Of a stretch of 64,000 nt of DNA, positions 52,830 to 62,900 are shown in pieces. The first letter of the stretch is position 1. Each line of letters starts with the position of its first letter. The DNA is from Rubripirellula sp. (GTDB lineage: Bacteria > Planctomycetota > Planctomycetia > Pirellulales > Pirellulaceae), in contig JAAXJB010000096.1 of the NCBI GenBank assembly GCA_012270065.1, forward strand, positions 70,707 through 134,706, given 5' to 3'. The position numbers and the translations under genes were made by a program. The notes below the pieces were generated by a model that did no database searches, was not told the origin of the DNA, and saw nothing but the letters and a program-made list of their open reading frames with translations.

Positions 52830-54623
52830 TCAGGCTTTTGTCCACGTTGAAGTTGTCGGATCGCTTTCTTGCCAGCTTTGCTGTGCCCACCATTGCGATG
52901 CCTTCCTGATCGTCCAGTCTCCGGAACACTTGCATGCGATCAGGGCATCCCGAAGCTCCAAAGCACTACTGAATCGGTCTTCTGGTTTCTTGGCGAGGCA
53001 TTTCAAGATGATGGCTTCCACGTCGGCTGGGATGTCGTCCCGGTAATTGGAGAGCGGCTCAGGTGTTTCATTGATTTGGGCCATCATGATTTGAATCGGC
53101 GATTGACCCTTGAAAGGTACTTCACCGGTCAACATGTAATAGCCAACCATGCCAAGCGAATAGAGATCGCTTCGGGCATCTGTTTGTTCCGGGTGCGTTG
53201 CCTGCTCCGGGGCCATGAAGGACGGAGTTCCTGCGATCATCATGGCGGTTTGACTGATTGACGGGTCCACTTTGAATTCGCGGACGACGCCAAAGTCGAG
53301 AAGCTTCGTGTAGTCGCGGATACCGCCCCTTTCGGAAATGAAAATATTTCCCGGTTTGATGTCGCGGTGAATCAGACCGGTTTGGTGGGCTTCCCTCAGG
53401 GCATCGCTGATTTCGGTCAGAAAATGGACGGCTCTCTCTGGAGGCAGTGGGCCAGCCCGTTTGATCAGTTCACCGAGATTCATCCCCGGCAGCAATTCCA
53501 TGGCAAAAAAGAAAATGCCTTCGTTGGTTTGTCCGTAGTCGTAAACCTGGACCGTATGAGGGTGTGTCAGTTGAGCGGTTGCTCTGACTTCCCGCTGGAA
53601 TCGTCGCAACGCCCGGGCGTCAGCATTCTTGTCAGGCTGGATCAATTTGATTGCGCACGAGCGTTTGAGCAGCAGGTGTTCCGCCTTGAACACACGGCCC
53701 ATGCCACCCTCACCAATCAAATCGAGCAATTTGTACTGCGCGAGCCTTCGAGCTTGAAAAGCAGACATGCGTGCGCCATGAATGGTGTGGGCCGCGAAAA
53801 TTGAAATGCAGGCAGCGATCAACGGTGGGGAGAGTGGTCTGCCGAGCAGATCGTTGTGCATCAGTTCACGCAGGTTTTCATCATAATAATGTTGGACAAT
53901 CACATGCGTGACTTCGGTGACCAGATAGGGCGCTGCGGCCATTGGCAGAAGTACACAGGCAGCTCTCTGCCAGCGATTGGGCATGAAAACCCCATACGTG
54001 AAAATGATCAGGCTCCACGTACCGTAATTCCAGTTGTTGATGCTGACGAGCATCGTGGACATGTCCGGTTTGCCGGCTTCAATCACATTGCAGGTCATCC
54101 GGATATCCAGATCAATCGCAAGCAGTCCTACATTGGCCATCACCAGCAATTCTGTAATACGGATCTGAATCAGTGACAGATCCTGTTTGCGATGAAGGAT
54201 AATCGCCGCGCTCAAACTGATGATGAAGGCAATGACGCGTGCGATGTAATCGGTTTCTTCTGTGGCTGAGAAGAAACCGTCAATCGTAGAAACGGTGATC
54301 AGTGTTGTGATGACCGTGGCAATGATCATCAATCTGCGACGAAGGATCTGGCGATTGTCTTCCCAGACATCTTTTTGGACCAGAAAAGTGTCAGAATCAC
54401 GCGATGCATTCAGGAGGACATTCTCATTGAGCGTCTCCTCTGATGAATCGGGAACGTCGAGGACTGTTTCTTCAACGTGGTGTTCAAGCAGGGATTGCAC
54501 CTGATCGATGATTGATTGATCAGAGCCAGCCTCTTTTTCGATGTAGGCATCGCGTTCCGCAGGCTGCATGGTGATGGCCTGCGTGAATATTTCTTTGACG
54601 CGTGCATACTCTTGAGGCGTCAC
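52830..54623 (-). CDS. Membrane Ser/Thr protein kinase with N-terminal transmembrane region
   Basis: Encodes 597 residues from a GTG at 54623 that overlaps the stop of the sigma gene (gtga). Residues 1-60 resemble the conserved helical segment of planctomycete kinases paired with ECF factors (RVKEIFTQAITMQPAERDAY). Residues about 96-290 hold roughly six membrane helices. The kinase domain is at about 298-560: LIGEGGMGRVF, Lys326 in AIKLI, HRDIKPGN at 419-426, DFG and GTPSFMAPEQ, all intact. Placing the membrane part before the kinase is unusual, as most such kinases have it after. Translational coupling suggests the kinase controls or is controlled by the sigma factor. Confidence 0.93.
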   Translation of the reverse strand: MTPQEYARVKEIFTQAITMQPAERDAYIEKEAGSDQSIIDQVQSLLEHHVEETVLDVPDSSEETLNENVLLNASRDSDTFLVQKDVWEDNRQILRRRLMIIATVITTLITVSTIDGFFSATEETDYIARVIAFIISLSAAIILHRKQDLSLIQIRITELLVMANVGLLAIDLDIRMTCNVIEAGKPDMSTMLVSINNWNYGTWSLIIFTYGVFMPNRWQRAACVLLPMAAAPYLVTEVTHVIVQHYYDENLRELMHNDLLGRPLSPPLIAACISIFAAHTIHGARMSAFQARRLAQYKLLDLIGEGGMGRVFKAEHLLLKRSCAIKLIQPDKNADARALRRFQREVRATAQLTHPHTVQVYDYGQTNEGIFFFAMELLPGMNLGELIKRAGPLPPERAVHFLTEISDALREAHQTGLIHRDIKPGNIFISERGGIRDYTKLLDFGVVREFKVDPSISQTAMMIAGTPSFMAPEQATHPEQTDARSDLYSLGMVGYYMLTGEVPFKGQSPIQIMMAQINETPEPLSNYRDDIPADVEAIILKCLAKKPEDRFSSALELRDALIACKCSGDWTIRKASQWWAQQSWQESDPTTSTWTKA

Positions 54624-55234
54624 GTTGAATGCTCACTCGTGAGTTCACGCCGGAGCCATGCTCTTAACATTGTCCAGTCGGATTCGACGGTTCGTTTGGA
54701 AACTTTCAAGACCTCGGCGACCTCTTCGACTGTCAGACCGCCGTAAAAACGCAGTTCGACGATTTGAGCCTGGCGGGGATCAAGTTCGGCGAGTTTGCTC
54801 AACGCATCTTCAATTGCAAGCACATCTTCGTCACTGCGTTGACTGATGCACAAGTCGTCTTCGAGGGAAATTCGATGCAGGCCGCCCCCTCGTTTCTGGC
54901 TCAGCTTGCGGCGAGCGTGATCGACGAGAATTCGCCGCATCATGCGAGCTCCGATCGCAAAGAAGTGTGTCTTGCCCTGCCAATTGACCTGACTTTGCCC
55001 CAGCATCCGGATGTAGGCTTCGTTGACCAATGCCGTGGGCTGAAGGGTGTGCCCTGGTGATTCATTGCGGAGCATCTTTTGCGCCAGGCCATGTAGCCGG
55101 TCATAGACCAACGGCATCAACTGGTCGGCAGCATTATCAACGCCGCTGGCAAGTTGCTCCAGCAGAGCTGCGACTTCCAGTTCGTCGGTTGATGAGTCTT
55201 GCGGGTATTCCGGGGTATTCATGTCGTATGCCAT
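54620..55234 (-). CDS. ECF-type sigma factor (TIGR02999 group) coupled to a kinase
   Basis: Encodes 204 residues. Region 2 is recognisable (LYDRLHGLAQKMLR, HTLQPTALVNEAYIRML, HFFAIGARMMRRILVDHARRK), as is the KRGGG linker typical of the TIGR02999 group, so common in Planctomycetes. Region 4 ends with EEVAEVLKVSKRTVESDW. This group has no anti-sigma factor and is usually linked to a Ser/Thr kinase, as here with a four-base overlap. It redirects RNA polymerase to stress or envelope genes; targets are not inferable. The ATG at 55234 is used; another lies four codons on. Confidence 0.92.
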   Translation of the reverse strand: MAYDMNTPEYPQDSSTDELEVAALLEQLASGVDNAADQLMPLVYDRLHGLAQKMLRNESPGHTLQPTALVNEAYIRMLGQSQVNWQGKTHFFAIGARMMRRILVDHARRKLSQKRGGGLHRISLEDDLCISQRSDEDVLAIEDALSKLAELDPRQAQIVELRFYGGLTVEEVAEVLKVSKRTVESDWTMLRAWLRRELTSEHST

Positions 55235-55587
55235 CCCTCGACCGCGATCGTGCTCTTGCCTGAAAACTTGCTATTCAATTCTCGGATTCCCCGTGTCTCG
55301 GATTGCCCGTGCTCGGGTAGGGTGCTGAGCTTGGTCGGCAGGGAGAAACTCACAAGCCACTCGTCACCATGGCAGGATGCTGCTGGACCCGTCGGGAACA
55401 AGTCCATCGGAAAATTACAGAATTCCGCCAAATCAGCTGCGGATATCTCAGTCATCATACGCGATGAATGGAGACCCTCCCGCAAAGCCGCTGACTCTGA
55501 CACGTCACTCTTGCACCGCCAACACCCAGAATCTTAATTGAAGGAAGTGTCGCCTTGCAATCCACAGCCGCAGACAACGAGGATCCT
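55235..55587. other. Divergent intergenic region between two sigma-factor genes
   Basis: About 350 bases separate the minus-strand sigma gene from the plus-strand one. It contains the 16-bp duplication at 55280-55311. A TTG at 55555 with an aaggaag site upstream is an alternative start for the second sigma factor. Both promoters should lie here; no RNA gene is seen. Confidence 0.4.
55280..55311. repeat. 16-bp tandem duplication
   Basis: tctcggattccccgtg is followed directly by tctcggattgcccgtg, differing at one position, with a partial third copy (ctcggg). It resembles the array at positions 6-80 in unit length and in the shared cgtgtct and gattcc words. Confidence 0.75.
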
Positions 55588-56211
55588 ATGCACCTCGCTG
55601 ATGTTGAACTTGTGCAGGTGACAGTCCGTGGTGACCACCGCGGTTACGAACTTTTAGCCCGTCGCTACCAGAACCGCCTGTTCAAATCGATCCTCCGTCA
55701 GGTGGGGTGTGTCGTTGCAGCCGAAGAAATCGTCCAGGATGCCTTTGTTCGAGCTTTCCTCAGTCTGCCTTCATTCCAGAGTAAGAGCAATTTTTATACG
55801 TGGCTGTACCGCATTGCGCTCAATTCCAGCCGAAACGACTTCAGGCGACAATTGAAAGTGCGACCCATCGATAGCCTGGGACAGGACTTCGATCTGCTCA
55901 CCAATGATCAACAGATCCTGCCGTCAGACTCGATTGAGCGAGCCGAAGAGAGGAGGCAGGTAAGACAGGCGATGCAACGACTTGATGAGGATTACCGGAC
56001 CATTCTGCTTCTCCGGGAATTTGACGGGTTTGACTATCAAACCATTGCAGAGGTACTGGAGATCAAAGTGGGGACGGTGCGGAGTCGACTTTCGCGGGCT
56101 CGGCAACAATTGCGATCAGAGCTCAGTAGCTATCTCGGTGTCAGAAAACAGGACATGACCCCCCCTGCAGCAAAAACAGATAACCATCGGATACCTTCCA
56201 GTCGGGGTTGA
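55588..56211 (+). CDS. ECF sigma-70 factor (SigW/RpoE-like)
   Basis: Encodes 207 residues from the ATG at 55588, preceded by gagg; a TTG at 55555 with aaggaag upstream would add 11 residues. Region 2 reads YELLARRYQNRLFKSILRQV and QDAFVRAFLSLPSFQ, and region 4 DEDYRTILLLREFDGFDYQT then GTVRSRLSRARQQLR, a classical ECF pattern unlike the kinase-linked factor next door. No anti-sigma gene follows in frame, as the next gene encodes a SpoIIAA-like protein about 520 bases away. The regulon is unknown. Confidence 0.9.
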   Translation: MHLADVELVQVTVRGDHRGYELLARRYQNRLFKSILRQVGCVVAAEEIVQDAFVRAFLSLPSFQSKSNFYTWLYRIALNSSRNDFRRQLKVRPIDSLGQDFDLLTNDQQILPSDSIERAEERRQVRQAMQRLDEDYRTILLLREFDGFDYQTIAEVLEIKVGTVRSRLSRARQQLRSELSSYLGVRKQDMTPPAAKTDNHRIPSSRG

Positions 56212-56734
56212 AAGTTTTTTCCGAAGCCAAACGCCACTCCGCTTGATGTGGGAAAAGACACTCTGGATAGGATGATTACAAACAGTCCTCACAACGGGAG
56301 GGCGAATGCTTGAAACCAGGGTGCGGGCAGCATCTGCACATTCCGCCTGCGGCCAGTTGAAATCGCAAGGTCCGAAATCGCAAGGTCGGAGGGGCCTTCG
56401 TGTTCTTCTTATGCCATTTTCGTCTACGGATACCTCGGGAGAAGTAATGCGTCGAAAGAGTGCATCGGTTACTTGCCCCCTGACAGAGTGTGCTGTTGGA
56501 ATCACAAGTTGATTTGAACGCAGGGCCAGATATGCCGAAAGCATGATTCAGGCTGATCAGCAGGAAGTCCATAAAACTTTCCATTGCGATCTGGCAGGTA
56601 CCTCTCGTGCAGCACTGAATCTTGTACATTAGGACGGGCCAATGCTGCTTCCTGCAAGAAGTGCGTTGATCGGATGTCGCTGGGAGTCAGTTCGCTCAGG
56701 CGAGCGATACGTGTCAAAACAAACGAGGTTTTTC
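56212..56734. other. Intergenic region with a 15-bp duplication
   Basis: About 520 bases between the sigma factor and the SpoIIAA-like gene. It includes the tandem pair at 56359-56388. Overlapping frames on both strands show no family resemblance. An anti-sigma gene was looked for and not found. Confidence 0.4.
56359..56388. repeat. 15-bp tandem duplication
   Basis: gaaatcgcaaggtcc and gaaatcgcaaggtcg are adjacent and differ only at the last base. Confidence 0.8.
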
Positions 56735-57097
56735 ATGGCAATTGAAGTATCAGAAAATGCAGAAGCGAAGCTGCTCAAGGTTCGTGTGAGTGGCAAACTG
56801 TCTGCGGAAGATTACGGCACTTTTGAACCGGCTGTCGAAGCGTTGATCGGTCAGGTAGGAAAAATCAACGTCCTGTTCGTCATGCATGATTTTCACGGCT
56901 GGGAAATGGGGGCAGTCTGGGAAGACATCAAATTCGCCACCAAACACTGTTCGGATATCAGCAAAATCGCCATGGTTGGCGAAGCAAGTTGGGAAAAGTG
57001 GATGGCGATGATTTGCAAGCCGTTCACACTTTCGAGTATCAAGTACTTTGACGCAGCGGACGAGGAAGCCGCCTCAGCATGGCTTGCTGAAGAGTGA
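56735..57097 (+). CDS. SpoIIAA-like / STAS-fold small protein
   Basis: Encodes 120 residues. The ATG at 56735 follows an acgagg site. The pattern KLLKVRVSGKLSAEDYGTF, then INVLFVMHDFHGWEMGAVWE and SKIAMVGEASWEKWM, fits the SpoIIAA-like (PF11964) family, a STAS-related fold of about 120 residues. The family function is poorly known; some members bind lipids or act in stress responses. It is cytoplasmic. Its position after a sigma factor might suggest a regulatory role, but the 520-base gap argues against an operon. Confidence 0.85.
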   Translation: MAIEVSENAEAKLLKVRVSGKLSAEDYGTFEPAVEALIGQVGKINVLFVMHDFHGWEMGAVWEDIKFATKHCSDISKIAMVGEASWEKWMAMICKPFTLSSIKYFDAADEEAASAWLAEE

Positions 57098-57640
57098 ACT
57101 CTGAATAGTGAGTTCCGATCGGGGAGTCCCGACTGGTGAATGCCGGGGGGAAGCCAAAGAGAAGAGCCGCATCTCCCTTGGATCGGATCCCGATAGGTGT
57201 CCGCTCTTGCTGAATTCAGGGTTCTCCTGATTGACGAAATTTCCTGTCAACTGATTTCACCCATGTGCGGATTCACCGATCGTGGTTTGTTGTGTCCGTG
57301 TGGGGTTCTGCCTTGTTGAGCCCCACGGAATGTGTTCAGGGCTTGAACTCTGGAGACCGAGGAACGGGGGATAAGGCGGGATTTTCTGATTTTGGGGTCT
57401 GCTCGGGAAGATCGCTCAGTACTCTGCAGCCATGATCCATTCGGACACGATGCCCCAAAATCTCTGATCCCGAAATCTCTGATTCCGGGACTGCCTGATT
57501 CCGAACCTCGAAAAGCCGAATCCTTCCTGTGCCCTGTCACACGGCTTTGGACTATCATGATGGGATGCCGCGGTTGCGGTATCTGAAAATTGTACGAAGT
57601 ACCTGATTGCATTCGATGCATTGCGAAACTGGAGATGATC
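57098..57640. other. Intergenic region rich in short repeats
   Basis: About 540 bases with two repeat zones. Near 57110-57150, units of about 14 bases recur weakly (gagttccgatcggg, gagtcccgactggt, gaatgccggg), including a 5-bp hairpin tcggg / cccga. At 57458-57503 there is a clearer array. No protein or RNA gene is recognised. Confidence 0.5.
57458..57503. repeat. 15-16-bp tandem repeat, three copies
   Basis: Units aaatctctgatcccg, aaatctctgattccg and ggactgcctgattccg are adjacent; the first two differ at one position and the third shares the ctgattccg end. A fourth degenerate unit may follow. Confidence 0.75.
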
Positions 57641-58840
57641 ATGGGTTGCGCCTTCCAAGCATTAAGTGGGTTACGAGCATGGGCAGGGTTGGCTGTCGTT
57701 GTGGTGATTGCTGGAACAGCAGATGCACGAGTCTGGAAAGATGCGACAGGGCTTTACACCATCAATGCTGATCTGGTCGGTTTTGATGATGACATGGTCA
57801 TCTTGCAGCGAGAGAACAAAGAACTCGGTTCATGTCCCATCGACAAACTCTGCAAAGAGGATCGAGATTATCTCAAGAGCAAGGAAGCGTTGGAGATCCA
57901 CAATAGCAACATTGATCAAACCCAAACCTGGACGATGACCAACGGGCTCAAGCTTGTGGGGAAAATTGTTGATTACGAACGCGATTCGGTTGTGATCAAG
58001 AAACAGGATGGCAATGTGATGGTCAACGACAAGCCATTTGACAGTTTGCCGGTTCTTTATCAGGACATTCTCCTGCGTGTCATCGAGACGGTAGAATCAA
58101 AGGCAATGCCTGACAAAGAGGCTCTTGGGAAATGGGTCAATTCCGCTCCGGAGTTCAGTGGCGGCAAGGCCAAGACCTATGATTTGGAAGGTGTGGTATT
58201 TCAGTTTCAGGATGGATCACAATACGCCGTGCCGTTCTATCTGTTTGACAAGAAGGAAGAAGAGTTTCTCAAGAGTGGATGGAATGCATGGGTCGAGAGC
58301 CACAAAGCCGTTCCAAAGCCACCCGCTCCAGAGCCCCCCAAAGACAACGCGGTGACTACCGTACCAAAGCCTGCCGTGGGGCTTGATGGAAGCAATGGTG
58401 GAGGTACTGGTTTGCCTCAGCCCGCCAAGGGAATTGGAGATAATGAGGGGCTTCCCAAGCCAGCACAAGGAATCACGGCCGACCTTGGCAATGATGTGAA
58501 AACCAATCCGCTTGGATCAGGTGGGAACAGTTCCGCCAGCAAGCAGCCTGCACAGAACTACAAGCGGGATGATCAGGCATTCCACTTGCAGTCACTGGCC
58601 GCGGCGTATCAGAGAGACCAGAAGGTCAACCAGCGCATCGCCATGATGAACCTGAACTTGCAGGCGATTCAGGCGGGAATCACCTCCGCATGGGAGGTCA
58701 CCCTCTATCCGAACGCTGGGAATCCTTATCCGCCAAAATGGGTGGTTGCCTATGGGAGAAACAGTTTCATTGCCACGCAGGAGGCCCTTCGGAATAACCC
58801 TGGTTATTATCCGGGTCCCGTTCGTAAGGTGAGTCGCTGA
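57641..58840 (+). CDS. Secreted SHD1-domain protein with Pro-rich repeats
   Basis: Encodes 399 residues. The ATG at 57641 is preferred because ggag lies six bases upstream and a signal peptide (LRAWAGLAVVVVIAGTADA) follows. An SHD1 domain starts at RVWKDATGLYTINADLVGF (about 31-80). A second SHD1-like unit follows (TWTMTNGLKLVGKIVDYERD) and a third, weaker one near 180-230. A Pro-rich linker repeats a V/L-P-K/Q-P-A-x-G motif three times (VPKPAVG, LPQPAKG, LPKPAQG). The C-terminus is rich in Gln, Asn and Tyr. It has no catalytic motif; a binding or scaffold role at the envelope is inferred. Confidence 0.82.
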   Translation: MGCAFQALSGLRAWAGLAVVVVIAGTADARVWKDATGLYTINADLVGFDDDMVILQRENKELGSCPIDKLCKEDRDYLKSKEALEIHNSNIDQTQTWTMTNGLKLVGKIVDYERDSVVIKKQDGNVMVNDKPFDSLPVLYQDILLRVIETVESKAMPDKEALGKWVNSAPEFSGGKAKTYDLEGVVFQFQDGSQYAVPFYLFDKKEEEFLKSGWNAWVESHKAVPKPPAPEPPKDNAVTTVPKPAVGLDGSNGGGTGLPQPAKGIGDNEGLPKPAQGITADLGNDVKTNPLGSGGNSSASKQPAQNYKRDDQAFHLQSLAAAYQRDQKVNQRIAMMNLNLQAIQAGITSAWEVTLYPNAGNPYPPKWVVAYGRNSFIATQEALRNNPGYYPGPVRKVSR

Positions 58841-59180
58841 CGCGAGGCCGTTCTCGGGGAATTCACGGGGCATGATTACTCCGTGCTCGCCCATTGATCC
58901 CATGAGTGTCGATCCCATGATCTTCATGGGACTTGCTGTTCAATCTTGAAACGTTGTGGCAATCGTTGGCGGACCGACGGTTGCCAAGACGCACAAATCG
59001 TCTGGGCGTGGCTGATTTGGGCCCATTTTTAAGTCCGCATGATTTCCGCATCCTGCGTTACTTTGAATCTGTTCTGATCGACTTCGGCAGGATGCGGGAT
59101 AATCGCCCAATTCGAATCTGCCAAGACATGGTGACGGACTTCAGTTGTCAGCGGAGCGTTAATTTCTGACCCGACTCTCG
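58841..59180. other. Intergenic region with a 15-bp duplication
   Basis: This region separates the SHD1 gene (plus) from the K+ channel gene (minus), which converge here. It contains the duplication at 58896-58925, and no strong terminator hairpin or gene is seen. Confidence 0.4.
58896..58925. repeat. 15-bp tandem duplication
   Basis: gatcccatgagtgtc is followed by gatcccatgatcttc; 11 of 15 positions match. The sequence then runs into catggga, giving a short inverted match to tcccatg. Confidence 0.65.
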
Positions 59181-59927
59181 TCAACTTCCCGATTCGTCCT
59201 TCGCGCTGTCCACTGCATTGGCGGTATCTTCTTCGATTTGCTGTGTCACCTGAACACCAACCATCCGCGCGATCACGATTGCGATATAGAGTTGGCCCGC
59301 CATCGCTTCCAGGTTTGTCAGGGTCCGTGCGAGGTTGCTGACAGGTAAAATGTCTCCATAGCCGAGGGTGGTCAGGGTTACGTTGCTGAAGTAGATCAGG
59401 TCACAGACCATTTGTTGACGCAGGCCCTGGGACACATAGTCAGGGATGTTGAAGGAATTTGGACAGCAGACTTCAAGCAGCGAGTAAATGAGGGCAAAGA
59501 TCAGGCCGAGCAGGAAGTAGATGCAAACCGCTCCCAGAATCTTGTTCGTATCAATTCTGCCACTTTGAAACACGCTCCGTGCCAATGCAATTACAAGTGA
59601 AAGGAAAATGGTCAGATAGCAGAGGTAGACGCCCATCAGCAGAAAACGTGACGCCTGGACTTCGGCGAACATGGATCCGGACAAGGCGACCAGTCCGGTT
59701 GTGAAGGCAAATACCTGGCTCCACCGCGACTGCGACAAGGAACGCATGGCTGAAATGACAACCGTAAAAAAAAGCAGGTTGAAAATGATGCGACTGGCGT
59801 TGGAGGAGTCATTCAAGACGGCTTGCCCGAGAATGATCCCAATCAATGCGATGAGCAGTTCAAGATGCCGTAATCGCCGGAATGTTCCCTGCTTTCGCCG
59901 TGGTTGAGCTGATGGGATTTGGTTCAT
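59181..59927 (-). CDS. Two-pore-helix K+ channel-type membrane protein
   Basis: Encodes 248 residues with about six hydrophobic segments. The selectivity filter TLGYGD (187-192) lies between two helices, as in bacterial K+ channels (Ion_trans_2 type). The helices before it (LELLIALIGIILGQAV, IIFNLLFFTVVISAM, VFAFTTGLVALSGSMFA and others) add a membrane domain that lacks the regular Arg pattern of voltage sensors. It lies 60 bases downstream of the RND pump gene in the same direction, so it may be co-transcribed. Gating signals are not readable. Confidence 0.88.
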   Translation of the reverse strand: MNQIPSAQPRRKQGTFRRLRHLELLIALIGIILGQAVLNDSSNASRIIFNLLFFTVVISAMRSLSQSRWSQVFAFTTGLVALSGSMFAEVQASRFLLMGVYLCYLTIFLSLVIALARSVFQSGRIDTNKILGAVCIYFLLGLIFALIYSLLEVCCPNSFNIPDYVSQGLRQQMVCDLIYFSNVTLTTLGYGDILPVSNLARTLTNLEAMAGQLYIAIVIARMVGVQVTQQIEEDTANAVDSAKDESGS

Positions 59928-59987
59928 CAGGTGGGTTCGCTGAGAATAAGTTCGCTGTGATGATGGGCAGAAGGCTGGCAGTGCAGA

Positions 59988-62900
59988 TCAGGACTCCGAC
60001 GTGCCAGTGGCCGGAATATTGCCAGTTTCCTGATTGGCTGTTTTGTTTTTTCGCAATTCCGAAATGCTCTGGAATACAACGAAGAACGTGGGCACAAACA
60101 TCAAGGAAAAGAAAGTGGCCGCCAGCATGCCGCCCACCACTGCATTTCCAACCGCCTGGCGGCTTGCGGCACCGGCCCCGGAAGCAACCAGAAGTGGCAG
60201 GAAACCGAGAATGGATGAAACAGCTGTCATCAGGATCGCTCTGCATCTCCGCCGTGCTGAGTTGCTTGCCGCTTCCCGGAGGGCTTTGCCTTCCTTTCGC
60301 TCCTGACTGGCAAATTCCACTATCAAAATGGCGTTCTTGCTGGCGAGGGCCACCAACAGAACGATGCCGATCTGGGTATACGTATTGTTGTCCGCGTTTC
60401 GCAGGACGAGTGCGAGTACCACACCAAGAGCGGCCAATGGTACAACAGCAATGACGGCTGCGGGGCTGGTCCAGCTTTCATATTGAGCAGCGAGAACCAG
60501 AAATACGGCGACAATTGCAAGTAAAAATACAATTGCCTGACCGCTGCCTGCCTGTTTTTCCTGAAACGACATGCCCGTCCATTCGTAACCGAATCCGGGT
60601 GGCAGACGCGCGTCTGCCATGTCTTCCATCAAAGTCAGTGCCTGACCGGAACTGACGCCAGCAGCAGGAGAACCAGTCACCGATGCGCTGGGGTAAAGTT
60701 TGTAGCGTTGGACTACCGACGGGCCAACCATTTCCTTCACTGTGACAATGGAACTGATCGGCACCATGCGCCCACTGGCGTCCCTCACATCGAGGTTTTC
60801 AATGTCCTCAGGTGACGTTCGGAATTCTGGTTCCGCCTGCACTCTTACCTGGTAGGGCCGGTTGTTGTAGGTGAAATCATTGACATAAGCGGAGCCCAGA
60901 TACGCCTGCAGTGTGCCAAAGACGGTTTGCAATGGAACATTCATCGATTTTGCCTTCACGCGGTCCACGTCCGCGAACAGCTGCGGTTCGTTGGCGCGAA
61001 AAGTCGTGTTGAGACCGCTGAGGCCGGACTGTTCGTTGCCAGCCTGAACCATGTCCTGCGCTGTATTCTGCAATTGTGCGTAGTTTGCACCGCCCTTGTT
61101 GAGGACTTCCATCTGGAATCCGCCAGCATTCCCGAGGCCATCAATTGGTGGGGGCGAGAACGGAAAGATAATCGCAGATTCGACCTGATCGAAACGCCTT
61201 TTCAATTCACCCGCAATCGACCGAATCCGAGTTTCGGGCGTGGTTCGCTCATCCCAGGGATCAAGAATCACAATCGAAAAACCAAGATTGGAACCGGCGT
61301 AACCACCCAAAAGCGAGTAGCCTGCGATTGATAGTGAATTGGCAACGCCGGGAATCTCCTTGTAGTCTTCGTTCAGCTTGTTCATCACTTCAGTCGTTCG
61401 TTCGGTCGATGCGGCGTCTGGCAATTGAACGTTGACGAACAGGTAGCCTTGATCTTCCGGAGGAACGAAGCCGGTGGGCAGTGAATTGAACAGTACTCCG
61501 GTGGTCGCGATCAGGCCTCCGTAGACAAGAAGCACCAGAACCACCAGCCGTACCAGCCAGCTGATGATGAATCCATACGCGGAGGTGGCCCGGTCAAATC
61601 CGCGGTTGAACAGTCGGAATCCGATAAATCTTGCTTCCCGTGGTTTTCGAAGAACAATCGCACACAGGGCAGGGCTCAGTGTCAAAGCATTGACTGTGCT
61701 GATCAGAACGGCCGCTGAGATGGTCAACGCGAATTGTCGAAACAGCTGGCCTGTGATTCCGCCCATGAAAGCACTTGGGACGAATACCGCAAGCAGCACC
61801 AGCGTTGTTGCAATCACCGGCCCCGTGATTTCCTCCATCGCTTTGACAGCAGCATCCTTCGGACTCATGCCGTTGGAAAGATGTCGCGTGCAGTTCTCAA
61901 CGACCACGATGGCATCGTCAACCACAATTCCGATCGCCAACACAATTCCGAAAAGCGAAAGCATGTTGATGGAAAAGCCAATCGCGTTCATCACCGCGAA
62001 TGTGCCAATCAGTGAAACAGGAATGGCAACCACAGGAACAACGGTCGCTCTCCAATCCTGCAGGAAAATGAAGATCACGAGAACCACCAATAAAACGGCG
62101 ACAAACAGTGTTTCATAAACTTCGGATATGGAAGCCTCAACAAACAGCGTGGTGTCGAAAGCGATGTTGTAGTCCACCCCTTCTGGCCAGTTGTTGCTCT
62201 CCCTGAGTTCCAGCATTTTTTCGCGGATTTGCTTGGCGGTCGTCAGCGCGTTGGCTCCCGGGAGCTGGTAAATCGCAACTGAGGCTGATGGGGCACCGTT
62301 GAATTTGGAATTGAAGGTATAGTTCTTGCCTCCAAGTTCAACTCTTCCAACGTCTCCCACAGTCAGGGTGCGACCATCATTCCCGGTGCGAATGATGATG
62401 TTTTCGAATTCTTCGACCGTCGTCAAACGCCCTTTTGCATTCACCGAAAACTGAAAGGCTGTGCCCGCAGGTGCCGGAGGAGCGCCGATCTGGCCGGCTG
62501 CCACCTGCACATTCTGTTCCTTGACTGCGTTGAGTACATCATCGGTTGTCAGGCCACGCTGTTTCAGTTTGCGTGGATCCAGCCAGATACGCATGCTGTA
62601 GTCGCCAGCACCAAAGACCGTGACGTCACCAACACCGTCAATGCGGCTCAATTCATCCTTGATCGTGAGTGCGTAATTGCTCAGGTAAAGCGCGTCAACG
62701 TCTTTGTCCGGCGAAGTCAGGGCAATGAACTGCAGGATTTGTGTGGAACGTTTTTTGGTGGTGATGCCCTGAGCACGGACTTCCTGAGGCAGCTGGGGCT
62801 CTGCGATTGCGACCCGGTTCTGAACCAGCACGGATGCAATGTCCATGTCTGTGCCAAGTTCAAAGGTCACTGTCAGGTTGTAGGTGCCATCGTTTGCACT

